Assembly (NCBI GenBank): GCA_963649395.1
Contig: CAVJHW010000001.1
Span: 1-64,000, forward strand
Reading direction: 5' to 3'
Length of the DNA: 64,000 nucleotides
Source: Scatomonas sp963649395
Lineage (GTDB): Bacteria; Bacillota; Clostridia; Lachnospirales; Lachnospiraceae
In this document: one piece after another, positions 1 through 9,304 of the stretch
How positions within the stretch are numbered: the stretch's first letter is position 1
How the letters are laid out: each line of letters begins with the position of its first letter
The notes under the pieces: generated by a model
Database searches by the model: none
What the model was told of the DNA's origin: nothing
The model's input: only the letters and a program-made list of their open reading frames with translations
Made by a program: the position numbers and the translations under genes

Positions 1-3000
1 CTTCAGTCCTGGGGCTTTTATAAGGGAAGTGAAGCGGATTTCCGCAAGAGCTACAATGAATATGTGGCTGAAAGGGGAGGGGCGACCATTACCTTCCAGA
101 CAGCCCTCCAGACGGTGACCAAGATCTTCTTCAGCAAGAGCAGTGCAGAGCTGGAGGATATGATGGCGGCAGTCATGGCAAATGCCAGCAGCCTGGATAC
201 AACCACAATCTGGAAGAAGTGTATCGGTACCTGGACCGACCGTACAACAGCGGAGCGCAAGAGCTGGTTTGATACCTTCTGGAATACCTTGATCGAGAAG
301 CAGCCGGTGGTGGGGCAATCCGTTGCCAGCTATCTGACAGATACCGAGAAGAAAGAATTGCGGGAGGCCATGAATACCCTGATTGATGTAGTTTTGCGCC
401 TTGTTGAGGTGGATTACAACAATTATGTGGCAGATTGGAACAAGAGTAAGGCTTTGGACGGAGATGTCACCACCAGAATCACGGATGGCATTACCAATAC
501 CAATGAAAACTATGTTGACAACTACCCCTGGCAGGTGGTAGTTGGTACCCTGGCTAATAATGTAACAGCGATTGCTCAGGCTCATTATCCGGAGGTCAAT
601 TACGCATGGCTGCGCTCCTATGACAGCTTCTATACCGCGGAAACCAACAAGACTTATCAGATTGTGACAGACGTGGTACCCTCTGTGGAAGACAAGCTGG
701 AGGAGGACGGTACTACATTGACCTTGCGTACATCCACCAAGGGAGCCGGTATTTATTACCGGATGAAGAAGTCCGGGGATGCCGACTATGGGGACTGGAA
801 GCCCTACAATAAGCCCATTACCCTAGCCTCTGACCCGAATGCGGATGTTGTATATGAGGTGCAGATGACTGCCGTATATTGCGGAAATACCTCTGATGTC
901 GTAACCAAGACCTACACGATCGGCAGAACCTACAGTGTGAAGGTCAATGGAGAGGTAGTTGGCAGCTATCGTGCCGGACTTGCGGTGGAGATTGACGGAA
1001 CAGGAACAGATACCACCAAGGCCTTCAAGGCTTGGACCAAGGCAGTTTCTGTGAAGGGCGATGAGGTTAAGGATATTACATTGGCAGATATGACCAATGT
1101 GGTGGCAAGCTTCACCATGCCGGAGGCAGATGTAGAACTGACAGCGGATTATGTTACCCGCATCAGCAGTCTGACTTTGACGGTGGATAAGCCGGTAGCG
1201 AATACAGCCTTTGCCGAAACAGGAGTCCTTTCCTGGATAGGTTCCGATGGAAATGAGAAAACAGCAACCGTACCGGTACTCTGGAAGGAGATCAAGGAGG
1301 ACAGCAGTCGTCTGGTTACCGGAAAAGCCGATTATGGCACCACTTATGCGGTTGTACTTTCCCTGGCTTCGAATGTGCAGGAGGATCTGGTATTTGCCTA
1401 TGACCTTTCTAAGGAAAATGCCCAGGTAGTATACAGTGGTGAGGCAGCCCAGCAGGCAGCAAGCGTTTCTGTGGATGACAAGGGCAAGCTTCAGCTGGAA
1501 GGAAATACCATTGTAACGGATAAGGCGAAGATTACCGAAGTGCCGGATCTTACCTTGGATGTTACCGATGACACTACAGAAACAGCCCTGAGGGCATTGA
1601 TTCCCCAGAATACGGTGGTTCTGACCGAGATTGGGGACAGAAGCATACCTCTTGACCTTTCCAACCTGGATTTGTCCGCTTTCCTGGTGGACGGTATCGT
1701 GAAGACCGGAGGAAGCTTCACCCTGCCGCTGGATCTCTCAGCAGTGACGGATCTGCAGGCGGAGGAAGACAAGCAGAATTTGAAGGTGAATCTCAACGTA
1801 CATGCGAAGCCGGTAACGGCGGCTCCGGTGATTGTAACAGAGAGCGGCACCTATGATCAGACAACATTGACTATTACCATGACCTGTGAGACGGAGGGGT
1901 CGACCATCTATTATCAGGTGAATGGCAGTGCACCTCGGGTTTATACAGAAGGCAGCGTGGTATTGACCGGTGAGGAGGGCAGAAAGTCCAGCTTCTTTGT
2001 GACAGCCTGGGCAGAAAGTGATCTGGGAGGCAAATCGACCGGGACATCGGCAGCCTATGTGTTGAATAATCCCTTCACCTTGTCCATCAATGGGAAGGAT
2101 ACCGGCTTCAAGACCGAGGGCCTCTGGGATACTCCCAAGACCTACTCCTATTACAAGGGTGACAAGGTGATCATTGTAGCTCCCAGCGAGGGCGGTGAGC
2201 AGTTCGAGCAGTGGGAGTCCATTCCGGCGGGTGTCAGCGGAGACAAGACCAGCGATACGCTGACCATTGACAGACTGACCGGCAATGTGGAATTGACAGC
2301 TATCTACAATCCCATTGTTGCACAGCTGGATCTGACGATGGAAGCCCCGACACTGGGAAGAGAGCTGGCAGAAAGCGTTACCCAGGCTTATGCTACGGTA
2401 GAGCAGCAATATGATATCACAAAGTATATCAAGAAGCTTGTATGGACACCCAATGACAGCATGCCCACCTATGACACGGCTTATACAGCCAAGCTTGCCT
2501 TTGACACAGAGGCCGGAGAGGCAACCATGAAGTATATTCTCTCCGACAAGCTGGTGGTGAAGGTAAAGGATACCAGCGGAGAGACAGTAGAGGTGAGTGC
2601 AAGAGTGGCCAAGGAGGGGGATCAGGAAGTCCTCTATGTGACCTTCCCCAAGACAGCTAAGGCTAAGCTTATCTCCGTGGATCAACCGGGCAGCATCGGC
2701 GTCTCCAGAGAGGATGCGGCGGTTGGCAATTGGAACCTGCCGATGGAGACCAACCTTATCCTGTCGGATAATACCTCGGTGAAAACGGCCATTACCTGGA
2801 CGTCAGAGCCGACCTTTGATGCCTCTAATTTGGAGGCCCAGACCATGACCATTACAGGCACGGTTGCCATACCGGAGTATGTGGATCCGGGTCAGGTATC
2901 TACCGAGGTCAGTCTGACAGTAATTATTGAGTCCGCACCGTCGGTTGTTATGCCGGAGGCATCCCTGGCGGAGGGTACTTATACAGAAGCGCAATACGTG

Positions 3001-3525
3001 CGGCTGAGCTGTGAGACAGAAGGAGCAAGGATTTATTACACCCTGGATGGCTCTGAACCCACAGAGGCAGAGAGTGAGACCTGCAAGCTTTATCAGGAGG
3101 GCGAGACCATCAAGGTTCTGGATGGCACTCAGACTACTACCCTGAAGGCGATTGCTGTGAAGGAAGGATTCTGGTCCAGCGGGACGGCGGAATATGTCTA
3201 TCAGAAGCAGGAGCCGACACCGACTCCGACTCCGACTGAGACGCCGACCCCAACTGAGACACCGACTCCAACTGAAACACCGACTCCTACCACGACCCCG
3301 GATGGACAGAAGCCGAGCATTACTCCGGATGGACAGACCCCAACGGCTACGCCGACCGGCTCTGCGAATTCCGGCAGTAAGACCTCCGGAACCAGCAAAA
3401 CAGCGAAGAATGTGAACACGGGAGATACCACGAATTCCCTGCCCTGGGTGATTGCCCTGGTGGTATGCTGCGGAGCTTTGGGAGGCCTGGTGGTCTATCG
3501 GGTCAAAAAGAAAAGTAAGAAGTAA
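1..3525 (+). CDS. Large wall-anchored surface protein, 5' end missing
   Basis: The reading frame is open from base 1, so this is the C-terminal 1174 residues of a longer protein; the GTG at 64 is not its start. In order I see an N-terminal part I do not recognise (to about residue 310), an InlB-repeat-like beta domain (about 310-390), an unassigned beta-rich stretch, a chitobiase C-terminal-type domain (about 607-680), a second InlB-like domain (about 692-770), a further Ig-like part, and a second chitobiase-type domain (about 980-1055, with IYYTLDGSEPT). A Thr-Pro/Glu linker follows (about 1071-1100). The end has an NTGD motif, a hydrophobic span and a Lys/Arg tail, the layout of a sortase substrate, though the motif lacks the proline of LPXTG. 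Known: these domains are common in clostridial surface adhesins and glycosidases. Inference: an extracellular, wall-linked protein whose catalytic or binding part may lie upstream of the window. Confidence 0.8.
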   Translation, partial: LQSWGFYKGSEADFRKSYNEYVAERGGATITFQTALQTVTKIFFSKSSAELEDMMAAVMANASSLDTTTIWKKCIGTWTDRTTAERKSWFDTFWNTLIEKQPVVGQSVASYLTDTEKKELREAMNTLIDVVLRLVEVDYNNYVADWNKSKALDGDVTTRITDGITNTNENYVDNYPWQVVVGTLANNVTAIAQAHYPEVNYAWLRSYDSFYTAETNKTYQIVTDVVPSVEDKLEEDGTTLTLRTSTKGAGIYYRMKKSGDADYGDWKPYNKPITLASDPNADVVYEVQMTAVYCGNTSDVVTKTYTIGRTYSVKVNGEVVGSYRAGLAVEIDGTGTDTTKAFKAWTKAVSVKGDEVKDITLADMTNVVASFTMPEADVELTADYVTRISSLTLTVDKPVANTAFAETGVLSWIGSDGNEKTATVPVLWKEIKEDSSRLVTGKADYGTTYAVVLSLASNVQEDLVFAYDLSKENAQVVYSGEAAQQAASVSVDDKGKLQLEGNTIVTDKAKITEVPDLTLDVTDDTTETALRALIPQNTVVLTEIGDRSIPLDLSNLDLSAFLVDGIVKTGGSFTLPLDLSAVTDLQAEEDKQNLKVNLNVHAKPVTAAPVIVTESGTYDQTTLTITMTCETEGSTIYYQVNGSAPRVYTEGSVVLTGEEGRKSSFFVTAWAESDLGGKSTGTSAAYVLNNPFTLSINGKDTGFKTEGLWDTPKTYSYYKGDKVIIVAPSEGGEQFEQWESIPAGVSGDKTSDTLTIDRLTGNVELTAIYNPIVAQLDLTMEAPTLGRELAESVTQAYATVEQQYDITKYIKKLVWTPNDSMPTYDTAYTAKLAFDTEAGEATMKYILSDKLVVKVKDTSGETVEVSARVAKEGDQEVLYVTFPKTAKAKLISVDQPGSIGVSREDAAVGNWNLPMETNLILSDNTSVKTAITWTSEPTFDASNLEAQTMTITGTVAIPEYVDPGQVSTEVSLTVIIESAPSVVMPEASLAEGTYTEAQYVRLSCETEGARIYYTLDGSEPTEAESETCKLYQEGETIKVLDGTQTTTLKAIAVKEGFWSSGTAEYVYQKQEPTPTPTPTETPTPTETPTPTETPTPTTTPDGQKPSITPDGQTPTATPTGSANSGSKTSGTSKTAKNVNTGDTTNSLPWVIALVVCCGALGGLVVYRVKKKSKK

Positions 3526-3542
3526 GCAGAAGTAAGCGATAA

Positions 3543-3618
3543 GTAACCCTGGTTACAGGGTCAAAAGCCTAAGCCCTGTGGGATTTCTCTATCCCACAGG
3601 GCTTTTGACATGGTAACC
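3543..3618. terminator. Bidirectional-looking terminator inside a long inverted repeat
   Basis: A 14-bp stem (3571-3584 with 3591-3604, hexanucleotide loop) ends in CTTTT. It is flanked by outer arms GGTTAC-n3-GTCAAAAG at 3551-3567 and the mirror copy CTTTTGAC-n3-GTAACC at 3601-3618, so the inverted repeat covers nearly the whole intergenic region. The left arm also forms the palindrome GTAACC-CT-GGTTAC (3543-3556). It probably terminates the surface-protein gene. Confidence 0.8.
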
Positions 3619-3627
3619 AAAGATATT

Positions 3628-3657
3628 TTGACACTCCCGCGGAATCTATGCTATACT
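3628..3657 (+). promoter_or_regulatory. Promoter of the holB operon
   Basis: TTGACA at 3628-3633, an 18-bp spacer, and TATACT at 3652-3657 preceded by TGC (extended -10). Transcription would start near 3664, which rules out the in-frame ATG at 3648 as the holB start. Confidence 0.7.
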
Positions 3658-3731
3658 GTAGGATGAAATTGCTTCCGGGAGCGGAGATGGAATCCCCAGC
3701 CGAGGAAGCTGTATTTCGGGAGGTGAATGAG

Positions 3732-4745
3732 ATGGAGGATTTGGGAGTGACCAAGGGCTTTGCGGGCGTTGTAGGCCATGAGGAGATCATCGCTCACCTG
3801 CAACATGCCATTTGCAGGGACAAGGTGTCCCATGCATATATTTTCAGCGGGGAACAGGGTTCGGGCAAGAAGCTGCTGGCTTCCTTATTCGCCATGACCT
3901 TGCAATGCCGGGACAGGGGTCAGGAGGCAGAGCCCTGTATGGAGTGTATTTCCTGCAAGAAGGCTTTGACAGGGAATCAGCCGGACATCCTCTGGGTGAC
4001 CCATGAGAAGCCCAATTCCATCGGCATAGATGAGATTCGCAATCAGGTCGTCAATGACATAGCCATTAAGCCCTATGAGAGTCCTTACAAGATCTATATC
4101 ATCGATGAGGCGGATAAGTTGACCTTGCAAGCCCAGAATGCCCTCCTGAAAACCATCGAGGAGCCCCCTGTTTACGGGATTCTCCTGCTGCTGGCGGATA
4201 ATCCGGAGGCTTTGCTGCCTACCATTACCTCTCGCTGCGTGCAGCTGAATCTGAAGCCGGTGGGGGATAGTCTGGTGAAGGAATATCTGATGGACCAGAT
4301 GCATATTCCTGATTACCAGGCGGAGGTACAAGCTTCCTTTGCCCAGGGGAACGTGGGTAAGGCCAGACAGATCGCCGGTTCGGCAGAATTCGGGGAGCTG
4401 ACGGACAATGCTTTGCGCCTGCTGAAGCATTCTCGGGAGATGGAGGTCTATGAGCTGGTGGATGCGGTGAAGGTCATGTCTGCCGATAAGCAGAATATTC
4501 AGGATTATCTGAACCTCTTCCTTATCTGGTTCCGAGATGTCCTTCTGTTCAAGGCCACCAGAGAAGTAGATCATCTGGTATTTAAGGAAGAGATTAATTC
4601 TATCAAGGAACGGGCTGCCATCAGCTCCTATGAGGGCCTGGAACGGATCCTTGAGGCAATTCATACAGGGGACAGCCGCCTGCGGGCCAATGTGAATTTT
4701 GACCTGACTATGGAACTGCTGTTCCTGACAATCAGGGAGAACTAG
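3732..4745 (+). CDS. holB: DNA polymerase III delta' subunit
   Basis: This is the clamp-loader AAA+ subunit (337 aa) that helps place the beta sliding clamp on primed DNA. Visible: a P-loop-like GEQGSGKK near residue 33, a zinc-type cysteine cluster CRDRGQEAEPCMECISC, the Walker B-like stretch YIIDEADKL, and the sensor region LKTIEEPP...TITSRC typical of delta'/gamma proteins. The start is the ATG at 3732: GGGAGGTG lies 7 bp before it, and the upstream in-frame ATG at 3648 overlaps the -10 element. It is followed after 2 bp by ricT, an order widely conserved in Firmicutes. Confidence 0.92.
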   Translation: MEDLGVTKGFAGVVGHEEIIAHLQHAICRDKVSHAYIFSGEQGSGKKLLASLFAMTLQCRDRGQEAEPCMECISCKKALTGNQPDILWVTHEKPNSIGIDEIRNQVVNDIAIKPYESPYKIYIIDEADKLTLQAQNALLKTIEEPPVYGILLLLADNPEALLPTITSRCVQLNLKPVGDSLVKEYLMDQMHIPDYQAEVQASFAQGNVGKARQIAGSAEFGELTDNALRLLKHSREMEVYELVDAVKVMSADKQNIQDYLNLFLIWFRDVLLFKATREVDHLVFKEEINSIKERAAISSYEGLERILEAIHTGDSRLRANVNFDLTMELLFLTIREN

Positions 4746-4747
4746 GC

Positions 4748-5938
4748 ATGATCAGAATCATTGGAGTTAGATTTAGAAATGTGGGGAAGGTCTATTATTT
4801 TGACCCCACATCCCTGGATATTAAGGCTGGGGACTCTGTCATTGTAGAGACAGCCCGTGGGGTCGAGTATGGCAGGGTGGTGCTGGGCCCCAGGGAGGTG
4901 GAGGAAGGAAAGGTCCTCCAGCCTTTGAAGGCGGTATTGCGGATCGCCACCCCCAAGGATCAGGCAAGGGAAGAGAATAACCGTCAAAAGGAGAGAGAGG
5001 CCTTCCAGCTGTGCCAGGAGAAGATTCGCGCCAGGAATCTGGATATGAAGCTGATCGATGCGGAATATACCTTTGACAACAGTAAAGTACTATTTTATTT
5101 TACCGCAGACGGCCGGGTGGATTTTCGGGAGCTGGTGAAGGATCTGGCTTCTGTCTTCAAGACCCGGATCGAGCTGAGGCAGATTGGCGTGAGGGATGAG
5201 ACCAAGATCCTGGGGGGCATAGGCATCTGCGGACGCCCCCTTTGCTGTCATACCTATTTGTCGGATTTTATCCCTGTTTCTATCCGGATGGCCAAGGAGC
5301 AGAGCCTGTCCCTGAATCCGGCCAAGATATCCGGAACCTGCGGACGATTGATGTGCTGCCTGAAGAATGAGCAGGATACCTATGAGTACCTGAATAAGCA
5401 GCTTCCCCGGGTGGGGGATCTGGTCCTTACTCCGGAAGGGGTAAGGGGAGCCGTGCATTCGGTCAATGTCCTTCGCCAAACCGTAAGAGTTTTGATTGAA
5501 GAAGGGGACGAGAAGGAATTGCAGGATTATCCTGTAGGAGACCTGAAGATAAGACCAAAGACTCGGAAGAACCCCGCAGAACACTCCCAGGCCAATTCAG
5601 AAGAGGCAGGGGAGGAGAGGGGCAAGACCCGGGGAAAAGAGGAGTCGGAGAGAAAGGCAGACGGTAAGGCCGGTTCCGAGAAGCAAAAGGAGAGAGAAAA
5701 AAACAAGGGCAGGGACCGCAACAAGAGTCGAGGCAAGGAGAATGCCAAAGACCGAGACAGGAATCCAGAGAAGAACCATGCCAAGGAGCACGGTAAGGAA
5801 CACAATCCGGAGACAGCGGAGCCGGGAAGGGGACCGGGAAGAGATCCGGGAAAAGACCTGGGAAAAGACCTGGGAAAAGAACGAAGACGCAGCAAAGAGC
5901 GGAGAAAAGCCCGCAACAGTGAGCAGGAGGGTTTGTAA
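4748..5938 (+). CDS. ricT: PSP1-domain protein RicT/YaaT with a highly charged tail
   Basis: 396 aa. Residues 1 to about 265 match the PSP1/RicT family, with the conserved cysteine stretches GICGRPLCCHTYL and GTCGRLMCCLKNE that in Bacillus RicT take part in Fe-S binding by the RicA/F/T complex. Known: that complex affects RNase Y-dependent mRNA processing, sporulation and biofilm formation. The last ~130 residues are an Arg/Lys/Glu/Gly/Asp low-complexity extension absent from typical ~275-aa homologues; it might bind RNA, which is inference. It starts 2 bp after holB and its stop is 1 bp before the next start, so translation is probably coupled. Confidence 0.9.
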   Translation: MIRIIGVRFRNVGKVYYFDPTSLDIKAGDSVIVETARGVEYGRVVLGPREVEEGKVLQPLKAVLRIATPKDQAREENNRQKEREAFQLCQEKIRARNLDMKLIDAEYTFDNSKVLFYFTADGRVDFRELVKDLASVFKTRIELRQIGVRDETKILGGIGICGRPLCCHTYLSDFIPVSIRMAKEQSLSLNPAKISGTCGRLMCCLKNEQDTYEYLNKQLPRVGDLVLTPEGVRGAVHSVNVLRQTVRVLIEEGDEKELQDYPVGDLKIRPKTRKNPAEHSQANSEEAGEERGKTRGKEESERKADGKAGSEKQKEREKNKGRDRNKSRGKENAKDRDRNPEKNHAKEHGKEHNPETAEPGRGPGRDPGKDLGKDLGKERRRSKERRKARNSEQEGL

Positions 5939-5939
5939 C

Positions 5940-6680
5940 GTGCAGGAGATATTGAGGGAGCATGAAAGCCTAGATGATCTGCAAAATGGCTTCTTCATTA
6001 TCCAGTCGGAGGAAGGCTTCCGCTATGGCATAGATGCCGTTCTTCTGTCGGGCTTTGCCAAAGTGAAGGCAGGGGAAAGGGTTCTGGATATGGGAACCGG
6101 AACCGGAATTCTCCCTATCCTTCTGGCGGCTAAAACCCAGGGAGAGTCCTTTACAGGCCTGGAGATTCAGGAGAAAAGTGCCGATATGGCTGCCAGAAGT
6201 GTGAGATATAACGGCCTGGAGGACAGAATCCGAATTGTACAGGGAGATATGAGAGAAGCCGCCGCCATCTTTGGCCCGGCTTCCTTTGATGTGGTGGTCA
6301 GCAATCCCCCTTATATGACAGGCAATCATGGCCTTTTGAATCCTCAGGCGGCTAAGGCTATCGCAAGACATGAGATTTTGTGTAACCTGGAGGAACTGGT
6401 GAGGGAGACAGCTGCTGTTCTGACCTCCCGGGGACGATTCTATCTGGTACACCGCCCCTTTCGTCTGGCAGAGATTATGGGGATGCTGATGAGATATGGT
6501 CTGGAACCCAAAAGGATGCAGCTGGTCTATCCCTATGTGGACAGGGAGCCCAACCTGGTTCTGCTGGAAGCTTGCAAGGGGGGGAATCCCCGCATTCGGG
6601 TGGACAAGCCCCTGATCGTTTATGAAAAACCGGGGGTCTATACGCAGGATATTCGGGATATCTATGGAGACGGGCGATAG
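5940..6680 (+). CDS. trmN6: tRNA1(Val) (adenine-N6)-methyltransferase family protein
   Basis: 246 aa, Rossmann-fold SAM-dependent methyltransferase of the TrmN6/YabB family, expected to methylate adenine 37 of a tRNA. Visible: the SAM loop VLDMGTGTGILPILLA, the acidic end of strand 2 (GLEIQ), and NPPY, the catalytic motif of N6-adenine methyltransferases. The start is taken as GTG 5940, with AGGAGG at 5925-5930. Upstream in-frame starts lie inside the ricT tail and would add an Arg-rich stretch that is only the shadow of ricT. It is the third gene of the holB operon. Confidence 0.87.
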   Translation: MQEILREHESLDDLQNGFFIIQSEEGFRYGIDAVLLSGFAKVKAGERVLDMGTGTGILPILLAAKTQGESFTGLEIQEKSADMAARSVRYNGLEDRIRIVQGDMREAAAIFGPASFDVVVSNPPYMTGNHGLLNPQAAKAIARHEILCNLEELVRETAAVLTSRGRFYLVHRPFRLAEIMGMLMRYGLEPKRMQLVYPYVDREPNLVLLEACKGGNPRIRVDKPLIVYEKPGVYTQDIRDIYGDGR

Positions 6681-6781
6681 GAGGGATTCCGTAGGCTATG
6701 GAGCTGCCGTGTCCGGAGGAATGAGAAGAATCGGTTGGGCTGAAAGTGGGCGAAAAGGACGGAGAGCAAGAGGAAGACGAG

Positions 6782-7627
6782 ATGGCAGGAACCTTATATT
6801 TGTGTGCAACTCCCATCGGGAATCTGGAGGATATGACCTTTCGAGTGGTGCGGATCCTGAAGGAAGTGGATCTGATAGCGGCGGAGGATACCAGGAACAG
6901 CATCAAGCTGCTGAACCATTTTGATATTCATACTCCCATGACCTCCTATCACGAATATAATAAGATAGACAAGGGTCGGGCTTTGGTGGAGAAGCTGAAG
7001 GAGGGAAAAAGCATAGCCTTGATTACGGATGCCGGCATGCCGGGGATCTCGGATCCGGGGGAGGAGCTGGTGGCCTTTGCCTGGGAGGCCGGGATTCCGG
7101 TGACGGTTCTGCCGGGTGCTTCTGCCTGTGTCACCGCTCTGGCTTTGTCGGGTCTTCCTACCCGGCGCTTCGCCTTTGAGGCCTTCCTGCCTTCGGATAA
7201 GAAGGAGCGTAGAGAGATTCTGGAGGAGCTGAAAGAAGAAACCAGAACCATCATCCTCTATGAGGCTCCCCATAGACTTTGTAAGACCTTGGAGGAATTG
7301 CAGGAAAGTTTGGGTCGGGAGCGGCTGGTGACGGTCTGTCGGGAATTGACCAAGAAGCATGAGACGGTCCTTCGCACTACCCTGGGTCAGGCTTTGGATT
7401 ATTATCAGGCAGACCCTCCTAAGGGAGAGTGTGTGCTGGTTTTAGCCGGAAAGCCCCGGGAGGAGAAGATCCGAGAACAACAGAAAACCTGGCTGGAGAT
7501 GCCTCTGGAAGAGCATATGGCCTACTACATCCAACAGGGCATGGAGCGAAAGGCCGCTATGCGGCAAGTGGCCAAGGATCGAGGCTGTTCCAAGAGAGAG
7601 ATATATCAGGAAATCATGAAGAAATAA
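6782..7627 (+). CDS. rsmI: 16S rRNA (cytidine1402-2'-O)-methyltransferase
   Basis: 281 aa, tetrapyrrole-methylase-fold enzyme that 2'-O-methylates C1402 in the ribosomal P site. The family signatures are clear: TPIGNLEDMTFR near the N-terminus, EDTRN, ITDAGMPGISDPG, LPGASACVTAL, and YEAPHR. Start: ATG 6782 with GAGGAAG just upstream; a GTG at 6746 would add an Asp/Glu-rich dozen residues not typical of the family. The gap after trmN6 is about 100 bp, and no terminator separates it from the rest of the operon. Confidence 0.93.
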   Translation: MAGTLYLCATPIGNLEDMTFRVVRILKEVDLIAAEDTRNSIKLLNHFDIHTPMTSYHEYNKIDKGRALVEKLKEGKSIALITDAGMPGISDPGEELVAFAWEAGIPVTVLPGASACVTALALSGLPTRRFAFEAFLPSDKKERREILEELKEETRTIILYEAPHRLCKTLEELQESLGRERLVTVCRELTKKHETVLRTTLGQALDYYQADPPKGECVLVLAGKPREEKIREQQKTWLEMPLEEHMAYYIQQGMERKAAMRQVAKDRGCSKREIYQEIMKK

Positions 7628-7649
7628 AAAAGAATAGAAGGGAAGGTGT

Positions 7650-9275
7650 ATGGTCATGGGAAGCTTTATCAATTCCAGAGCCCCTGTAGTGAAGTTCGCA
7701 GCCTCCGTCACAGATCCCTACTTTGTGGATAAAACGGAGATATTGAATGACATTTTCCCCTTGTTGACCAGTTATGATAATAGCATCTGTGTGACACGTC
7801 CCAGAAGGTTTGGGAAAACCATGGCTGCTGTCCTGATCGCTTCCTTCTTTATGAGGGAGACAGATTCCCACTCCTTATTCCATTCCCTGAAGATTGCTGA
7901 TTCTGCCATTTATGAGCAGGAGATCAACAGCAGAAATGTCATCTATATTGATTTCAGTGAAATCTTCCCTGGCGTTGCGGATTATTCGGCGGGAATTCGC
8001 CGCTTTATGGGGCGCTTGCGGAGAGATATCAGAAAATATTATCCGACGGTGGAGATTACGGAGGAGGATACGGCGGGAGATCTGTTACAAAATGTTTTCG
8101 ATGAGACCGGCGATCGCTTCCTTTTTGTGATAGACGAGTGGGATGTTCTGTTTCACCTGCCCTATGCGACCCATCAGAATAAGGCGGCCTATCTCCTCTT
8201 TCTGCGAGATCTGCTTCGCGGAAGAGCCTATGCATGTGCTATTTATATGACGGGGATTCTGCCGATTGCCAAGTACAGTTCCGGCTCTGATCTGAACACT
8301 TTTCGTGACTATACCATGGCCAATCAGGAGCGATTCAGTACCTGCTTTGGTTTCACCGACCAGGAGGTGGATAGCCTGTATCAACGGTATCTTCGATTAG
8401 AAAAGGCTCCGGCTCTTAGCCGGGAAGACTTGACCAGGTGGTACGATGGCTATGCCTCCGCCGCAGGGGTCAAGCTCTATAATCCCCGCTCCATTGTGAA
8501 TGCATTGCACGAAAATAAGATTGCTAATTATTGGACCTCTACCGGGCCCTATGATGAAATTGCTTATTATGTAAAAAATGATGTAGACAGCGTCAAAAAA
8601 GATATGGCTCTTCTGGTTGCCGGTGAAAAAATCAGGACGAATGTAGACGAATATAGCTCGACCTCCCTGTCGCTGGACAGCCGGGAAAGGATTTTGTCAG
8701 CTATGGTGGTATATGGTTTTCTCACCAGCACAGGGACAGAAGTCTATATTCCTAATTGCGAGCTGATGGAGAAGTTCGAGAATCTGTTAAAGACGGACAG
8801 ATCCCTGGGATATGTCTATCGTTTGGCAGAAAGGTCTGAGAGAATGTTACGGGCAACTCTGGCAGGAGATACGAAGACCATGGAAGAGATTCTTGCCTAT
8901 GCCCACAATACAGAGACTCCGATTCTGAGTTACAATCATGAGACAGAATTATCCGCAGTGGTGAATCTTGTTTATCTGGCAGCAAGAGACCTCTATGAGG
9001 TGCATCGGGAGGATAAGGCGGGAAAGGGATTTGTTGATTTCATCTTTTACCCGCAAAGGCAGACAGAGGACGGAATGATCCTGGAATTGAAGGTGGATCA
9101 TTCGGCGGAGGAAGCTATTGCGCAGATAGAAGAGAAGGAATATATTCTTGCCTTTGATGGAAAACCGGGTGAGAAAAAGAAGTATACAGGCCGAATTCTT
9201 GCGGTGGGAATCGGCTACAACAGTAAGACGAAAACGCACGAATGTGCCGTGAGAATTCTTCGAGAGAAAAGATAA
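7650..9275 (+). CDS. AAA-ATPase-like protein with C-terminal PD-(D/E)XK domain
   Basis: 541 aa. The N-terminal half fits the AAA-ATPase-like family (PF09820 type): Walker A in RPRRFGKTMAA near residue 52 and Walker B in FLFVIDEWDVLF near 165. The C-terminus carries the PD-(D/E)XK nuclease-fold pattern FVDFIFYP...MILELKVDH (PDDEXK_9 type). Known: these proteins are abundant, often multicopy, in gut Clostridia and Bacteroidetes, and their role is unsettled. The ATG at 7650 is too close to GGAAGG; the ATG at 7656 has better spacing and may be the real start. It sits alone between rsmI (22 bp upstream) and a terminator. Confidence 0.8.
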   Translation: MVMGSFINSRAPVVKFAASVTDPYFVDKTEILNDIFPLLTSYDNSICVTRPRRFGKTMAAVLIASFFMRETDSHSLFHSLKIADSAIYEQEINSRNVIYIDFSEIFPGVADYSAGIRRFMGRLRRDIRKYYPTVEITEEDTAGDLLQNVFDETGDRFLFVIDEWDVLFHLPYATHQNKAAYLLFLRDLLRGRAYACAIYMTGILPIAKYSSGSDLNTFRDYTMANQERFSTCFGFTDQEVDSLYQRYLRLEKAPALSREDLTRWYDGYASAAGVKLYNPRSIVNALHENKIANYWTSTGPYDEIAYYVKNDVDSVKKDMALLVAGEKIRTNVDEYSSTSLSLDSRERILSAMVVYGFLTSTGTEVYIPNCELMEKFENLLKTDRSLGYVYRLAERSERMLRATLAGDTKTMEEILAYAHNTETPILSYNHETELSAVVNLVYLAARDLYEVHREDKAGKGFVDFIFYPQRQTEDGMILELKVDHSAEEAIAQIEEKEYILAFDGKPGEKKKYTGRILAVGIGYNSKTKTHECAVRILREKR

Positions 9276-9278
9276 AGA

Positions 9279-9304
9279 CCCCGACTGCTTGTCGGGGCTT
9301 TTCT
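9279..9304. terminator. Shared terminator of two convergent genes
   Basis: CCCCGAC (9279-9285), TGCTT loop, GTCGGGG (9291-9297), then a T-rich run. On the other strand the hairpin is followed by a T-rich stretch too, so it can serve the MFS gene. Confidence 0.85.

Noticed and set aside
3209..3300. Short regular repeats, possible CRISPR or satellite
   Set aside because: They code for a Thr-Pro/Glu linker of the surface protein, with no spacers.
3648..3731. N-terminal extension of holB from the ATG at 3648
   Set aside because: That ATG overlaps the -10 element of the promoter, so it cannot be in the transcript.
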